Below, piece by piece: positions 10,298 to 21,410 of a stretch of 64,000 bases of DNA. The position numbers and the translations under genes are program-made. The stretch lies in assembly GCF_918797505.1 (NCBI RefSeq), contig NC_092797.1, forward strand, positions 1,426,001 through 1,490,000. The letters run 5' to 3'. Positions within the stretch are counted from its first letter, which is position 1. Each line of letters starts with the position of its first letter. The notes beneath the pieces are model-generated. The model worked only from the letters and a program-made list of their open reading frames with translations. It did no database searches and was not told where the DNA came from. This stretch comes from Bemisia tabaci (Eukaryota; Arthropoda; Insecta; Hemiptera; Aleyrodidae).

Positions 10298-10858
10298 CTC
10301 ACCCTGCTACTTCCCGCGCGAGCGTTTCATGTTGCATGTGGTGCGGCGCACTTTAGGGGCAGCCTGTGTATAACCCGGTGATTAGGAGTTGGTGGAGTCT
10401 GGCTCGAGAACTTTATTACAGCGGTTACTCAGCCGCGGCGCGGCGGCGTGGAGATGCAAGATCCTTGCTGCACGACTTTCAAACGGCCTTGAGATTAATA
10501 CCTTCATTCAATTGCTCCCCGTCCTCACTAGGTGATGAAGTCATAGCCAGTCTTTGCGCTTTCCCAGACGTCATTCGCTGCCACTCTTTCGCCAAATCCG
10601 TTTCGCGCTCATGGAAAACCTTGATCCACTCAAAATCCACCACCCCTGTCGTGGCCATGGAACTTGGCCCCACCGTATAAAATATTTCTTATCAAAATTA
10701 ACCGTCCGAGTGTGTGTGAAACAATCGATTCCAGGTGAAGAAAATCGAGATTTACGATGGATTTAAATCCAAGCGGATGAGAGGAGATGCAGTGCTGCCA
10801 AATTGGAAGCTAATCATCAATTATTGAGACGCGACGCGACGCGACGTGTGGCACAATA
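10298..10858. other. Unassigned, with an E-like segment
   Basis: Includes a GC-rich stretch (10320-10460). From about 10690 to 10775 family E-like motifs appear (AAACAATCGATTCCAG, GGATTTAAATCC). A 64-codon minus frame (10479-10673) has no intron context or domain and is not called. A short GCGACGCGACGCGAC microsatellite lies at 10830-10847. Confidence 0.35.
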
Positions 10859-11116
10859 ATGCCGTGGTAAGGAAAAACGCTGTATGAACATTCGAGAGTT
10901 GCCAAATTTCCTTCGATAAAATGTTTGTTTTATACGAGTGTTATGAATATTTTTTCTTTAGATTTTCAAAATCTTTAGGTAAAACCGCCGACTAAATCAT
11001 CTGAAAAATTGAAAGGAAAATATTCGTAAATTTACCAGGAAATTCGCGTTTTATGAAGGGAAACTTGGCAACGCCTGAAGGTTCCTACGGCGTTCTTCTC
11101 TTTCTTAGAGCGGCAG
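10859..11116. mobile_element. Family A MITE, copy 2
   Basis: Left end TGCCGTGGTAAGGAAAAACG, right end CTTAGAGCGGCAG. Flanking tetramers AATA / AATG match 3/4. Immediately followed by family F copy 2. Confidence 0.75.
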
Positions 11117-11124
11117 AATGGATA

Positions 11125-11937
11125 CAGGGCCGGATTAAGGGGGTGGCCACATGGGCCGCGGCCCATGGCGGCAAATTTTGCAATTTTTTAAATGCAAGTA
11201 CAAAAAAATCGGATTCAGAAAAAAAAATACAAACAAGAAAAGGTGACAATATCTCTCATTTCTTGAGAGTTCATTAATTTCTAATTTTGTCGTATTTCGG
11301 CGATATAAAAGACTACGCACCTTTAATTAGTTGAGTTAAGAGAGAAACCAAACACGTAATTTGGCCTAGAGCGGCGCGGCGCAAAGAGAAATGATGACGA
11401 GGACTTGAGATGAAAAGGAAAAGCCCTCGACGCGGCAGTCGGCATGTAACACATATTAGCGCCTACGAGACTGCATGAGTACTTCACGCATTGCGTCAAA
11501 CACAGTACGGTCAACAGCGGTCGGCGCGGCGTGAAACGCACAGTGCCTACAAGACTACATGGATACTGCACGCATTGCGCCAAACACAGTGTGGTCAGCG
11601 CGGCACGGCGGCGGAGGTTAAAATTATTAAAGCACATTAATGTTTGTTCTTTCTAAATTTTTTAGTTCATTTCTTGTAAATGAAAGGCCTTGTCCACACA
11701 GAGACAGGTTTACGGAACTGAACTTTCGCGCGAAGTTCCGTGAACTTTTGCTAGGAGTGCTGACAGGGCTTACGCAAAAAATGTGTCCAACACGAGTGAA
11801 CGCGTCTTATGCATCCTTCTCCCTCCGGCACGTTCATTATTTGATGGTTTATATTGATGTTTCAAAATGAATGAGAAGAGGGCGGCAAAATACAGGCGGC
11901 CCATGGCCATGGGCGGCAAGTAGGTAAATCCGGCCAT
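11125..11937. mobile_element. Family F hAT-like element, copy 2
   Basis: Starts CAGGGCCGGATTAAGG and ends TAAATCCGGCCAT. It is longer than copy 1 because it keeps a subterminal segment (about 11755-11920) with GGCGGCCCATGGCCATGG, which mirrors GGCCGCGGCCCATGGCG near the left end. No matching target duplication, so one flank may have changed. Copy 1 looks like an internally deleted derivative. Confidence 0.7.
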
Positions 11938-12712
11938 GAATACGTCTGAATGAGTGTCTTTCTTGGTGGCAATGTGATAATTGATTCGGTTCCCAGATTG
12001 TGTGAAAACACCTGGATATCAGACACTAAGTTAAATGGGGAAATGTGCTGAATCTGGCAAGAATGGTCGAGAGGATTGAAATGCAAGATTGACGGAGGGA
12101 AAAGAAGAAAAATTCGATGAATCCTTCTCGATTAACAACCATGTGCGTTCAACGACGCGACGTACAAATAGACGAGTTATAAAAAAAGTTGAAAAAAGAG
12201 GGGGAAAGAAAAGGAGAGATGCGATGAAGGGGGGGGGGGGGAGAAAAAAAGAGATATGGCTGGTGACTCGTCAAGTGACTAAGCGGGGTCGCTCTAGTCA
12301 ACTCGGCGTCCGTGAGGGGGTCTTCAAGCTGAGCTGGGGGCCTCGAGATGCAAAGTACTACGGAGAAGTCCATGGGAAAAGTATCTTTAGTCCACCAAGA
12401 CTCAAATTTGATGTCTTCGAGGATGACGACATATCGTAGGTTTAAAAATTCCCTCAGTTTTCCTCCGCTCACAATGTTTTATCTTTCTTTCTTTCTTTTC
12501 TTTTTATCATTATAATATGTATATTCTATATAATTCCAACGGTCAAAGTATTAAACTTCACCTATCGATATTCATAAAGGACCACCTGATTTCCAACCGA
12601 CCTCTTGGAGCAGAAATAACCGTTATGGCAACCCACTACCGGGAAATCACCAGTGACTGATATCAGACAGCGTTTGTCGTTGGAAGAACCCAAATCCTCG
12701 CTCCTCTGATAC
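11938..12712. other. Unassigned, with purine-rich segment
   Basis: 12185-12260 is purine-rich and includes a G12 run near 12230-12241. The overlapping frames at 12089-12439 and 12149-12472 reflect this bias. No gene is supported. Confidence 0.35.
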
Positions 12713-12800
12713 AAGGGCGTATCTCTATTTCCACATGAGCCCTGTTCTCCGTATAACTCTATATTTTCCGGGGCTCATGTGCAAATAGAGATACGCCCTT
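12713..12800. repeat. Family K-type short hairpin, copy 1
   Basis: 88 bp. Arms AAGGGCGTATCTCTATTT and AAATAGAGATACGCCCTT are perfect complements, continuing through CACATGAGCCC / GGGCTCATGTG with one offset. Compact MITE-like foldback. Confidence 0.7.
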
Positions 12801-12904
12801 ACGCCGCAAAAGCGGAAAAATGGGCGCGGAATCGTAAACTTAAGGGCGTTTCTCTTGCCCTCTCACCGAGTACACAGTAGCCGGGTTACGTTCCTCTCTC
12901 CGGA

Positions 12905-13050
12905 CTCGACAATTGATATTTTCCCATTTGAAAGTATGGTGAAGAATCGATTAATATGGCGTTCGAACTCTGCTGAGATAATCGATCTTTTTCCATAGGT
13001 TTGAATGGCATTTCAATCGATAAGTCATTCAATCGATCGATGCGTCACAC
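12905..13050. mobile_element. Family D variant (decayed)
   Basis: Carries the D core in order: TTCCCATTTGAAAG, AAGAATCGATTA, ATCGATCTTTTTCCATAGG, AATGGCATTTCAATCGAT. Its CAGTGGCG ends are lost. Confidence 0.5.
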
Positions 13051-14954
13051 CTCATTTAACAAAAAATAACCACCTCTATTGAGACATGAGCCTTATAGTA
13101 CACGGATTTTTACGTGTCTCGGAGCCCATGTAAAAATGGAGACTGTTCCTTTGGAATTGAATACATTCAACCGTTCCAATTTTTCCGACAAAATCTGGCA
13201 AAGCAGCCTCTAGCTCTTCATAACGAGGGACTGATAAGTGATAACACTCGTTTCTAGACTTTTTACACGACGCGGATTGTGTCGTAACGCCAAAAATAAA
13301 TACGGACGAAAGATCTAGAGAGCGAGATAAGACGACAGGCCAGTTCCAGTCCAGTGGCAAATAGTTAAACTTGCACATTCTAAAGTGACAAAAAAAAAGA
13401 GGACAAATGGACATCCGATTGAGGCATTCTTTCTGGAAACGACATGAAAGACTTGGCAGTTATGTTCAGATAAAGCAATAGATATTATTCACAGTCTAGC
13501 GAAGCGATCGTACACGTTAAAAAACTTATTTTTACGGGGAAATGAGTAAAACTACGGAAGACGCTCGGGAGTAAAATTCAAACGTGACTTTATTTCGTCG
13601 GCTGCAAATAATGCGTTACGATTTACATCCGATTCCGGTTGCACAATTTGAGCAGCACTGCAATTTTTAGACGTTGTAAAAACAAAGAATGAATCGTTCG
13701 AGGCATTTTTTGGTAAAACGGCGTATGAGATTTGCAATGCTGCAGGATTTCGCAATTTTTTACAGTATTTGCGGCGGATTAAATCATTCACGATGGACTT
13801 ACTTCCTTACAATAGTGAAGAAAAATTCGGAGCAAATCCAGGGACATAGATGAACTGTCGGGTAAGTTAATTACAACCAGAAAACTACGTTGCACAATCT
13901 CTGCAGCATTGGAAGTCTCATGCGCCCTATTACCGAAAACTGTCTCAATTATTAAAGGGGAATAATGAAAGCATATTGAGGCTACGATTGAGCTTTTTCA
14001 GTTTTACCTTGACACTTCAAAAATGCACTTGGCCCGGGGCAAACAATTCAATTTTCTTTTTTAAAAAAGTAGGATTTTTTTTTCTTTTTAAAACCAGACA
14101 CTAAAAGATCATTAAAATATAACTAAACAATTTTCAACCGAATTTTGAACTAACTACAGAAAAGGCATGCAAGAAATGTATGAGTAATTGATTAAAATTA
14201 ATGTAAAGAGCGTGGCGGCAAAGGGTTGCTTGGATTTCAAAAATCCCTGACTTTACTATGTACGTTTTTTTTTGGTGGGGAAGAAGGGGGTAAGATTATG
14301 GCGCACTTCTGAATATAAAATGCAGTGATTCGGATAGAAAAAAATTCAATGTTCCGCAGCAAAATTCACAAATTTTTCCAGGTTTCCCATTATTTTTTTT
14401 TTTTAAGATTTTCGTCTCGCGGCAGGAAAACCGCGAGACCCTATAAAAACGATTCCGAGCTTATCACATTAAAGTTGATGGATTTCTCACGGAAACTCGA
14501 AATATTTTCGATGATGTCTTGAAATCGTAAACAAATTAGGTCAACGCGTAAAACTCTCTATCCGAGAGCCCCTGAATCCCTTTCCAAGTGATGGCAAGAG
14601 GGAACAGGGCACAGGGCCAAGGTCCGCTAGGTTGTCGTATGTCCCTTTGGGAGGGGGGAGGGGGGCGGGGAAGGGGGGTTGTTTCTACGCTGGTGAGAGT
14701 GTACTTCCTAAAACTACATAAAATACCATCCGGCGATATCGCTGTTCGGCGACATGCCGGCGAGTCAGACATGGGGGTGATTCAACCCTTGAGCTCGTTC
14801 CAGTTGAATGGACGGTTTAAAAATCGTATCAAAAAGGCTAAACAAGAAGCATACTTTAGCATTTTTCGTAGCGTTTGCGACATTAGTGACGTAGTCGAGG
14901 AAAACCAGAGACAATTCTTCCAAGCTGCAACAATATATTTCCCCCACTTAAAAG
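13051..14954. other. Unassigned intergenic sequence
   Basis: 13075-13145 holds a weak K-like inverted pair (GAGACATGAGCC / GGAGCCCATG). About 13560-13790 weakly recalls family T. 13990-14420 is T/A-rich. A G-rich run lies at 14650-14680. A 125-codon frame at 14588-14965 contains that G-run and ends in E-like sequence; no domain is recognised. Confidence 0.3.
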
Positions 14955-15571
14955 AATGTAGGTAAAACAATCGATTACATGGACACTTTTCGAATTGATA
15001 TTTTTATTTTTCGATATTTCTAATGGCTTTAAGTGAATGAATTTATGCATAGAATATAAAAAAATTGGAAAAACATGCTACCCCGAAAAGATCGCCTTAA
15101 AAAAGGAGGGGAGCACAGGTACAGCCTTTGGAATGGTCAGTTGAGGATAACGAAGAAAACAATCAGAGGATTCAGACCGGAAAAAAAGTTGGAAAAAATC
15201 CAAAAATACGGAATCTTTGTTTCGGGGAAATGATTTCAGCGGCTTCGTTTCTCACGAAAACGCCTCTCAAATCAAATTGTTGAGCGCTAAGTTTCCTGAA
15301 GGTACAGGCAGTTAGGAATTCGTAAATTTGAGGGCAAAAGTCCTAATTTTTGTCAATGGAGCTTGCGTGTGCAGTAGAAAATGATTAAAAATTTCAAATT
15401 CTCTCGCACTGAAAAACAAGCTCCGGCGGTGGAAGCCGTTCTTACGCCTGGACGTACCGTCCGTGTTCGGGTCACAGAAGCCGAAAGTTTCGGGGATGGC
15501 ACCCGGTGCAGTCAAAGCTGGTTCAAGCAGCCGGAACTTTCGGGCTTCAAGCCCGGAATAGACGGTGGTCA
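14955..15571. other. Unassigned, with E-like and C-adjacent sequence
   Basis: AATGTAGGTAAAACAATCGAT (14954-14974) is a family E-type motif. The remainder has no recognised feature. Confidence 0.3.
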
Positions 15572-15858
15572 GGGTTGTCACATAATCTAGAAAATTGAAT
15601 TCCCTCACATTTCCCTGATTGCCCTGACAACTGGACAAATGCCAGATTGTAGAAAAGACATAGTTCGATAGAGTATTCAGGCCAAATTTTGTTGTGGGAA
15701 ACGTCATACCCGCTCGGGAAAGCAAATACAGGCGACAACGATTTTTCCCGGACATTTTCGACATTTACCTTGTCATTCCAGTTTTTCCCAGACTCTTTAG
15801 AATTCCCTGACATTTCCCGATTCTCCCGGTATTTCCTGACTGTGGAAACCCTGCGGTA
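15572..15858 (+). mobile_element. Family C element
   Basis: Full-length by landmarks: AGGGTTGTCACATAATCTAG, TTCCCTCACATTTCCC, AAATGCCAGATTGTAG, GGAAAGCAAATACAGGCGAC, terminal CTGACTGTGGAAACCCT. Overlapping reading frames (15312-15876) are translations of the repeat. Confidence 0.75.
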
Positions 15859-15981
15859 TGCCACTATCGCCCGCAACTTTTTTCTTCAGAGCGACGAAAT
15901 CCCCGATTTCTAAGGTTGGGCAAAGTTCTCCGATTGTTCAAGAGCTTTTCACCCTGTTCTCGTTATGATATCGTCGCTTGG

Positions 15982-16083
15982 CTGACATAAGGGCGTAACT
16001 AAACGTTGAGATGAGCGCGGAAAAACGTTTAATTTTATGGAGGACAGGGTTTATTGTAGAATATAGTTGCGCCCTTATGTCAG
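15982..16083. repeat. Family K-type short hairpin, copy 2
   Basis: Arms CTGACATAAGGGCGTAACTA and TAGTTGCGCCCTTATGTCAG with about a 60-base loop. Non-coding foldback. Confidence 0.65.
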
Positions 16084-16229
16084 GTAGGCGACGATGTAAC
16101 AGTTCGAATAACAAGAAAAGCAGATTCATTCTTGGGTCGGCCATGCAAATACCGCGCGAGCTGCGGGAGGCTGGAACAAAGGCGGGAAGGAGCGGGCTGA
16201 AAAAACAAAGCACCGCATGGAAAACTCAC

Positions 16230-16601
16230 CTGCAGCTCGAAAGAAGAGGGGTTGAAAAAAATAAACGGAGACTTCACAACCGGCGAGGAGCCCTTAGCAT
16301 ACTCGCCACGACGAGGGTGCGGTAATCCTAGAGACGATACACAAAACTACCCTTCACACGCGGGGGGTGGGAAAAACACTGGGGAAAAGGCACGGAGGAG
16401 AATCTCGGCTCTGGACACAGTTCACTGGGACACAGGACACAGGTGACGGCCCGAGGGGTACACGAACCTGGCTCGCGGACGAAATTCGGTGACGGACTCG
16501 CACACACAATGAGGAGCACACAATGAGGAGCCAACGAACCAAACCAGGAGCCGAGCTAACCGCGCGCGCGACAACAACGGCTATCAAACGCAGACTGAAC
16601 T
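16230..16601 (-). other. Candidate non-coding first exon and promoter of a minus-strand gene
   Basis: On the minus strand, a GC- and CpG-rich stretch begins near two overlapping initiator matches (TCAGTTCAGTC, about 16603-16594) and ends in a consensus splice donor, CTGCAG|GTGAGT, with the last exon base at 16230. The only ATG near the donor opens a very short frame closed by TGA, which fits a 5' untranslated exon. The initiator resembles that of the coiled-coil gene (TCAGTCTG). No downstream exon is identified, so the gene would continue toward lower coordinates, perhaps beyond the window. Alternatively it is chance GC-rich DNA. Inference only. Confidence 0.35.
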
Positions 16602-16654
16602 GAAGAGAGGCAGAGGAGAGGACCGTCGCTTCGGATTCGGGTTGAGTTGAGCGG

Positions 16655-16887
16655 CGCCGCACACTGGATCCAGCCAATCGGAGAGCTCGCACAAATTTTT
16701 TTTTACTAAAACTGCAAATTACCATGTTCATTTCCTCACATTTTAAATTTTAAGGGATCCAACGAAAGAAAATTTGACGAGGAAACCAATGAAACCACTT
16801 TTGGGACATCAAAGTTTTGTGTTACAGGCGTTAAAAGTTTCCAAATTTTGTCCGACTCCTGCTATCGACTCGATCCATTGTGCGGCG
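16655..16887. mobile_element. Family R element, copy 3
   Basis: Left end CGCCGCACACTGGATCCAG is decayed. Right end GACTCGATCCATTGTGCGGCG. Internal ACCAATGAAACCACTTTT and GTTTCCAAATTTTGTCC match copy 1. Confidence 0.65.
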
Positions 16888-17065
16888 GCAGCGCTTGACC
16901 CGGGACACGGCGCGCGGGGGACGGGGTACGAAGGGGGTGAAGGGGGGGGGGCTTGGGACGCAGCCGGGGGGACCTCTGAGCCGCGTGCGCGCCGACAGCT
17001 CGTCGCACGGTGGCAACGTACTTATCGATCCCCAAACGAGAAAGATTTGACAAATGAAGAGAACA

Positions 17066-17340
17066 GCGGGCTGATCGTTGAAATTGATAGACAAAGTTAT
17101 AGACAAAAGGGATACGGAGGGATCTTATTGGAGGAGGCGGGTGGTTGCAATGGACATAGGAGGTAGGAAATAGACTAACTAACGCCAATCCAAGAGAGAC
17201 ACTACAGTTAGTCCATCATTAGCCCCCGTGGTCTATAAGAACCACCCATTTCAACCAAGAGGAGCGCTCCAAACTCTCTACGTCTTCTTTGTCTAAAGCA
17301 TTGCCTATCAATTTCAACAATCCGCCCGCAGACTAATTTA
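17066..17340. mobile_element. Family U inverted-repeat element, copy 1
   Basis: Ends GCGGGCTGATCGTTGAAATT and ATTTCAACAATCCGCCCGC. Arms continue with ATAGACAAAG motifs and their complement CTTTGTCTAAAGC. Other copies at 34901-35171 and, interrupted, 52005-52496. Confidence 0.65.
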
Positions 17341-17776
17341 GTGACTACGTCATTCGATATGGTATCGAAATCTTGGTTCAAACCAAAACAAACTATCATA
17401 ACCTCATGTACAAATTCTTCAGGTGTCACTTGATTGTGTAATTTTTATTAAAATTTAGTCCTTGACCGGTCATACATCAATTGAAGACTCATTAAATACG
17501 AGAATTTTCGATTGTAATAAACACTTGGACACATTTTACCACTGTGGCGCAAAGGGTGCGAATCGGAAACAGGGTTCTGTGTTCGTTTACGTTAGAAGAG
17601 CCGAGCGTTCGATATAATACTGAATGATGTAGCCACCAAATCAGTCTATTACGGGGATAAAATAAAAACAATAAAAAGAATAGATAACACGGTTGCCATC
17701 ATTTATTGGCTTTTTTGGTTTTTCCCTGACCCCAAAATTTTCTATTATACCTTTACTTCTTCTGGCCTTTTCCACC
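17341..17776. other. Unassigned AT-rich sequence
   Basis: No gene or defined repeat seen. Confidence 0.35.
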
Positions 17777-18098
17777 AATGGAGAATTTACACGCAAATTT
17801 TTCGTTGCTTCCCCTGAAAGTGCGTAAAGAGCTCATTTCACAGTATTTTTTATAATTTTTTTCTGATATGGGACATTGTATAAAAATACATGTGAGAAAA
17901 AGCACCGCCCAGTGACGTCATCTGGCGGCATTTCCTATGTAAACACACATATTTTAGCAAATTAGATCATTTTGTCATATCTCCTTTAATGATTGTTCAA
18001 TTCATGAACCAAAAGGGTATCCTCGTGTTCAGTTCACTCGCTAGTTTCCACTTGAAAACAAAATTCATCAAATTTTAGACACCTGCAAATTTTCTATT
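17777..18098. mobile_element. Family G MITE, copy 2
   Basis: Termini AATGGAGAATTTACACGC and ACCTGCAAATTTTCTATT. Central CACCGCCCAGTGACGTCATC then GGCGGCATTT, as in copies 1 and 3. Confidence 0.75.
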
Positions 18099-18659
18099 TA
18101 TTTCCTTTTATCATTTAAATACGCTGACTTTCGCTGAACTTCGGACAAAATTTCCTTTTGTAGAAACCAAATTATGGAAAAAGGCACTCGGTAGCTAGTT
18201 GAAAGACGACAAGCCTTAAAAATGACCAGAAAGGGTACACGGTTGAACGATCAGTGATAAGTTTCAGTCATAAGTAAATGTGTCAGAAATTCACTAAAAT
18301 TTCCCACAAATTCCCCGCCTTTTCCCGGTCTTCACTAATTTCCTGACTTCCCCTGATTTTTTCGGTTTTCCAGACCGTCCGCAACCATCAAATAATGAAT
18401 ACCAAATTAATAAAAGAAAAAAACTAGGGGCTAGGATGTAATAAAAAAAAAGTAATAAGGATAAAATAATTAATCCAAAAATAAGTTAAAAAAAATTGCC
18501 AGATTATCTCTTCTGCAGTACACTAGAGTCGAGCTTCACACAAATGCCTACAAGTGCATCCGAAAAAGGAATCGGATATCAAATAAAAAAAAAGGGGGAG
18601 GGACAGTGAGTCTCAACTTAGCCGGAGATAGGGGAGAGATATTCGGACCTCGCTTTGTA
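18099..18659. other. Unassigned, C-like decay
   Basis: 18270-18385 contains TTTCCCACAAATTCCC and CTGACTTCCCCTGATT, remnants of family C. 18390-18500 is simple A/T-rich. No gene. Confidence 0.35.
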
Positions 18660-18920
18660 ACTTCTCTGCCGAATCTGAGCGTCACCTCGGGCAGCCAGCA
18701 GCATGGAGCAGGAGCAGAGCATGAGTTCACGCCTCACACCATCGCACCTTCAATTATGCAGATGCAACACGGACATCCATCAAGCACGAATAGTTGTATC
18801 TCTGCGCCGTCAGTATTGAGCGGAGCATTGTGAGTTCACGCCTCACGCCATAGCGCCTTCAATTTTCCAGACGCAACGCGCACATCCATAAAGCACGAAT
18901 AGTTGTTTCTCTGCGCCGTC
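18660..18920 (+). repeat. Family V tandem repeat, copy 1
   Basis: Two direct units of about 100-105 bp (18712-18811 and 18818-18920), each containing GAGTTCACGCCTCACRCCAT, GCAACRCGSACATCCAT and TCTCTGCGCCGTC. The same pair preceded by AATCTGAGCG occurs at 49322-49623 in intron 3. Function unknown; non-coding as far as I can tell. Confidence 0.65.
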
Positions 18921-19535
18921 TTCAACGCGCGGCTCAATTTCCATATTGTTTTGGTACTATTTGTCTTCTTTTTAGGGCTTTGTACTTCAAGGGCTACGTG
19001 AGAAACCTAGCTCATGATCAAAGGGACGTAATCGGGCCTCGTTTTTAACTTTTCTCCTAAATCTGACATTTTCAGAAACCGCAATCGAGATACGTGGTTT
19101 TCTACTTCAGCACCCCTTTTCTTCACTGACAAGTCAAGTACCAAGGCAACGTATGATGTTATTACGCTGATTCCGGTTGAATTCGAACGATTCGACTTAT
19201 TAATGCTGAAAGGAACTATGTATATGGGGTTTTCGTGCGACATATTTCCTTTCAGAATACATCAGACCAATTAATGAAAATACTTTTCTCTTAAAGCCTG
19301 TTAACTGGATTGTGACTCGAAAAGCCTCGCTTATTATTAAACGTCGATGGAGGAAACGCAAAGAAGTGGATTTGAGAGGATCCCGAGTTTCTACAAGTCC
19401 TGCAGTCGCTTGAAGGTTAAATTATGATTATTCGCGCACAAACCAAGCCGGATCTGACGATTGATTGGATAAAAAAGAAAAATCGAGAACGAATGTACTT
19501 TTCCTTCTGGAAAGAGAGGAACGCCGTTCGCTATT
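18921..19535. other. Unassigned sequence
   Basis: No gene or defined repeat seen. Confidence 0.3.
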
Positions 19536-19784
19536 CTGCCGTGCTATGGACAAACGTCGTATGAGCCTTCACACGTTGCCTTTCCTTTGACGAATCACGA
19601 ATTTTCGAGGAAATTTAAGAATATTTTTCTCCCGGTTTTTCATAGAATTTTGATCCTTATTTCATCTAAAGGATCTAAAAATTTAAAGGTGAGATGCATA
19701 TAATATTCTCCAAAATGAAACATTTTCTAGGGGAAATTTGGCAACATTTGAATGCTCATACGGCGTTTTTACACAGCACGGTAG
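19536..19784. mobile_element. Family A MITE, copy 3
   Basis: Left CTGCCGTGCTATGGACAAACG, right TTTTTACACAGCACGGTAG. Flanks TATT / TATC match 3/4. Confidence 0.75.
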
Positions 19785-19924
19785 TATCGAAAATCTTGTT
19801 ACGAGACAAGGCGATCGAAAATTGTATCTGTGCGGTTGATACTGTTCAGAGAAAAGCGTACGTGGTAAACGGACAACCATCGACGCCAACTTGTCTCTGA
19901 GAATGAAATGGACTACATTTTGCC

Positions 19925-20165
19925 ATTAGGACCGACAATTTCTGGCCCATTCGTAAAAAATAAGGAGGACGAGTAAGAGAAGGAAGAAAGAAGGAAGGAA
20001 CCGAGGGAAGAAGAAGGAAAGACGCTTACGTTTGGTACTTACTCATGACGAAATTGACTCAAACTGCATAATAGATGCTTCAAAAATTCAGCAATTTTCT
20101 TTCGCCCTCCCCCCCCCCTCCCTCAATTCGAGGTGTCTGGATCATCTTATGTCACATCCGTTTAG
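19925..20165. mobile_element. Family P element, copy 1 (polypurine-bearing)
   Basis: A purine-rich tract (19960-20030) followed by TACTCATGACGAAATTGACTC, AACTGCATAATAGATGC and CTGGATCATC. The same order occurs at 51230-51480, so this is a shared element whose purine tract varies between copies. Confidence 0.5.
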
Positions 20166-20185
20166 CTAGATCTTTCTCTCTAAAT

Positions 20186-20472
20186 CTTTGAGGAAGAAAA
20201 GACGAAAAAAGGAAAGGAAAAGAAGGAGAAGGAGAAGGAGAGAAAGAAGGAGAAGGTGGTGGAGGAGGAGGAGAAGCAGAAAGAGAAGGAGATGAAGGAG
20301 AAGAAGAAGGAAAAGAAGAAAAAGGAAAAAGAAGAAGGAGGGGAGAAAGAAGAAAGAGGAAGTGGAGGAGAAGGAGAAGAAAAAGGAAAATATAAAGGAG
20401 AAGAAGGAGATGAAGAGGGAGGAGAAGAAGGAGGAAGAGAAGGAGATGAAGGAGAAGGAGAAGAAGAAAAAT
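20186..20472 (+). repeat. Polypurine (GA-rich) tract of about 285 bp
   Basis: Almost pure A/G (GAAGGAGAAGGAG type units) on the + strand. The Glu/Lys frames and complementary Ser/Pro/Leu frames here are artefacts. A tract this long could adopt triplex (H-DNA) structure; inference only. Confidence 0.85.
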
Positions 20473-20969
20473 TGGGGATATGTTTGGGAAGAATGGAGGG
20501 CAATGTGGCACTCTCCTTGTTACATCACATCACTGACGGCTGGCGCTTGGCGGCTGGGCAGATCCGTAACGTTTTAATGATTCCCACACAATCATAGCAT
20601 CAGCGTCACCGTGGCCGGCGTCGGTGGCGTCGTCACAGTCGCACCATTGCACCAATGTAACAGTTACGCTCTTCCGCTCCAAGGTTGCCGCCCACCCACC
20701 CAAAAACCAAATATTCCCATCCGCCCGACCATATTTTCGTGGAAACTCACCGGTCTCCAGAACCGCAGACCCAAGTCACGCTCTCTACCACGATGGCCAA
20801 TCCAGCCGCAATGGCTCAGCCGCGCTCGTCACAAAATCGTATTTTGGTCCTTAATTCTTGTAGATTAGCTGCAAAAAATAAGATTTGTCCGAGTAGCGAC
20901 GCTCGACGCTGAATATGAACCGAGATATGGCGCTTTGAAAAATTCGCTTCATGACGTATCCACCGCGGT
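20473..20969. other. Unassigned GC-mixed sequence
   Basis: GC content rises over 20590-20850 and several short frames overlap, but no domain or splice pair is recognised. Possible decayed exon or repeat; unresolved. Confidence 0.3.
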
Positions 20970-21090
20970 AGTGACACCCTTGGTTTTTTCCACCTTCCGC
21001 TCCTATCCGAGTTTCACGTTGAGTATCCTGTGCAAAGGTGTGCCTCCCTGACTGATGAAAGCAAGGTGGAAGAAACCAAGGGTGTCACTT
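20970..21090. repeat. Family W short hairpin element
   Basis: Arms AGTGACACCCTTGGTTTTTT and GAAACCAAGGGTGTCACT, extended by CCACCTT / AAGGTGG. About 120 bp in total. Single copy in this window. Confidence 0.65.
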
Positions 21091-21170
21091 TGCGCGTTTG
21101 GTCTCCACTTGGACCAGCGTTCATGCATGAAATATTAATGAGGAAATTTCTGTTGAAATTAAAGTAATAC

Positions 21171-21410
21171 GCGATTTTTCCACCTGTATTGTGAGGACAT
21201 ACATATAAGGAATTATACACGATATTCATCTCAATATCCTGGTAAATATGCGATTTTTCCAGCAGTTGCGTAAAAAAGTGAGAAAATCAGCGATTTTTAT
21301 CTCAATATCGCGCAAAATACGCGAATTTTCCAGCGGTTTTGTAAAAAAATAAAAGATTACTCATTTTTCACCTCAATATTGCAACATCTGCCAGCGGTTT
21401 TGTGAATAAA
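21171..21410 (+). repeat. Three-unit tandem repeat of about 70-79 bp
   Basis: GCGATTTTTCCA-type starts occur at 21171, 21250 and 21321. Units share TCTCAATATC and CCAGCGGTTTTGTAAA. Units differ by 10-20%, so the array is old. Confidence 0.6.

Noticed and set aside
15312..15876. Overlapping 150- and 109-codon minus-strand frames
   Set aside because: They read across a family C element; the Ser/Gly/Lys motifs are translations of TTCCCTGAC units.
20152..20597. Several long low-complexity reading frames on both strands
   Set aside because: They translate a polypurine/polypyrimidine tract and have no domain or splice signals.
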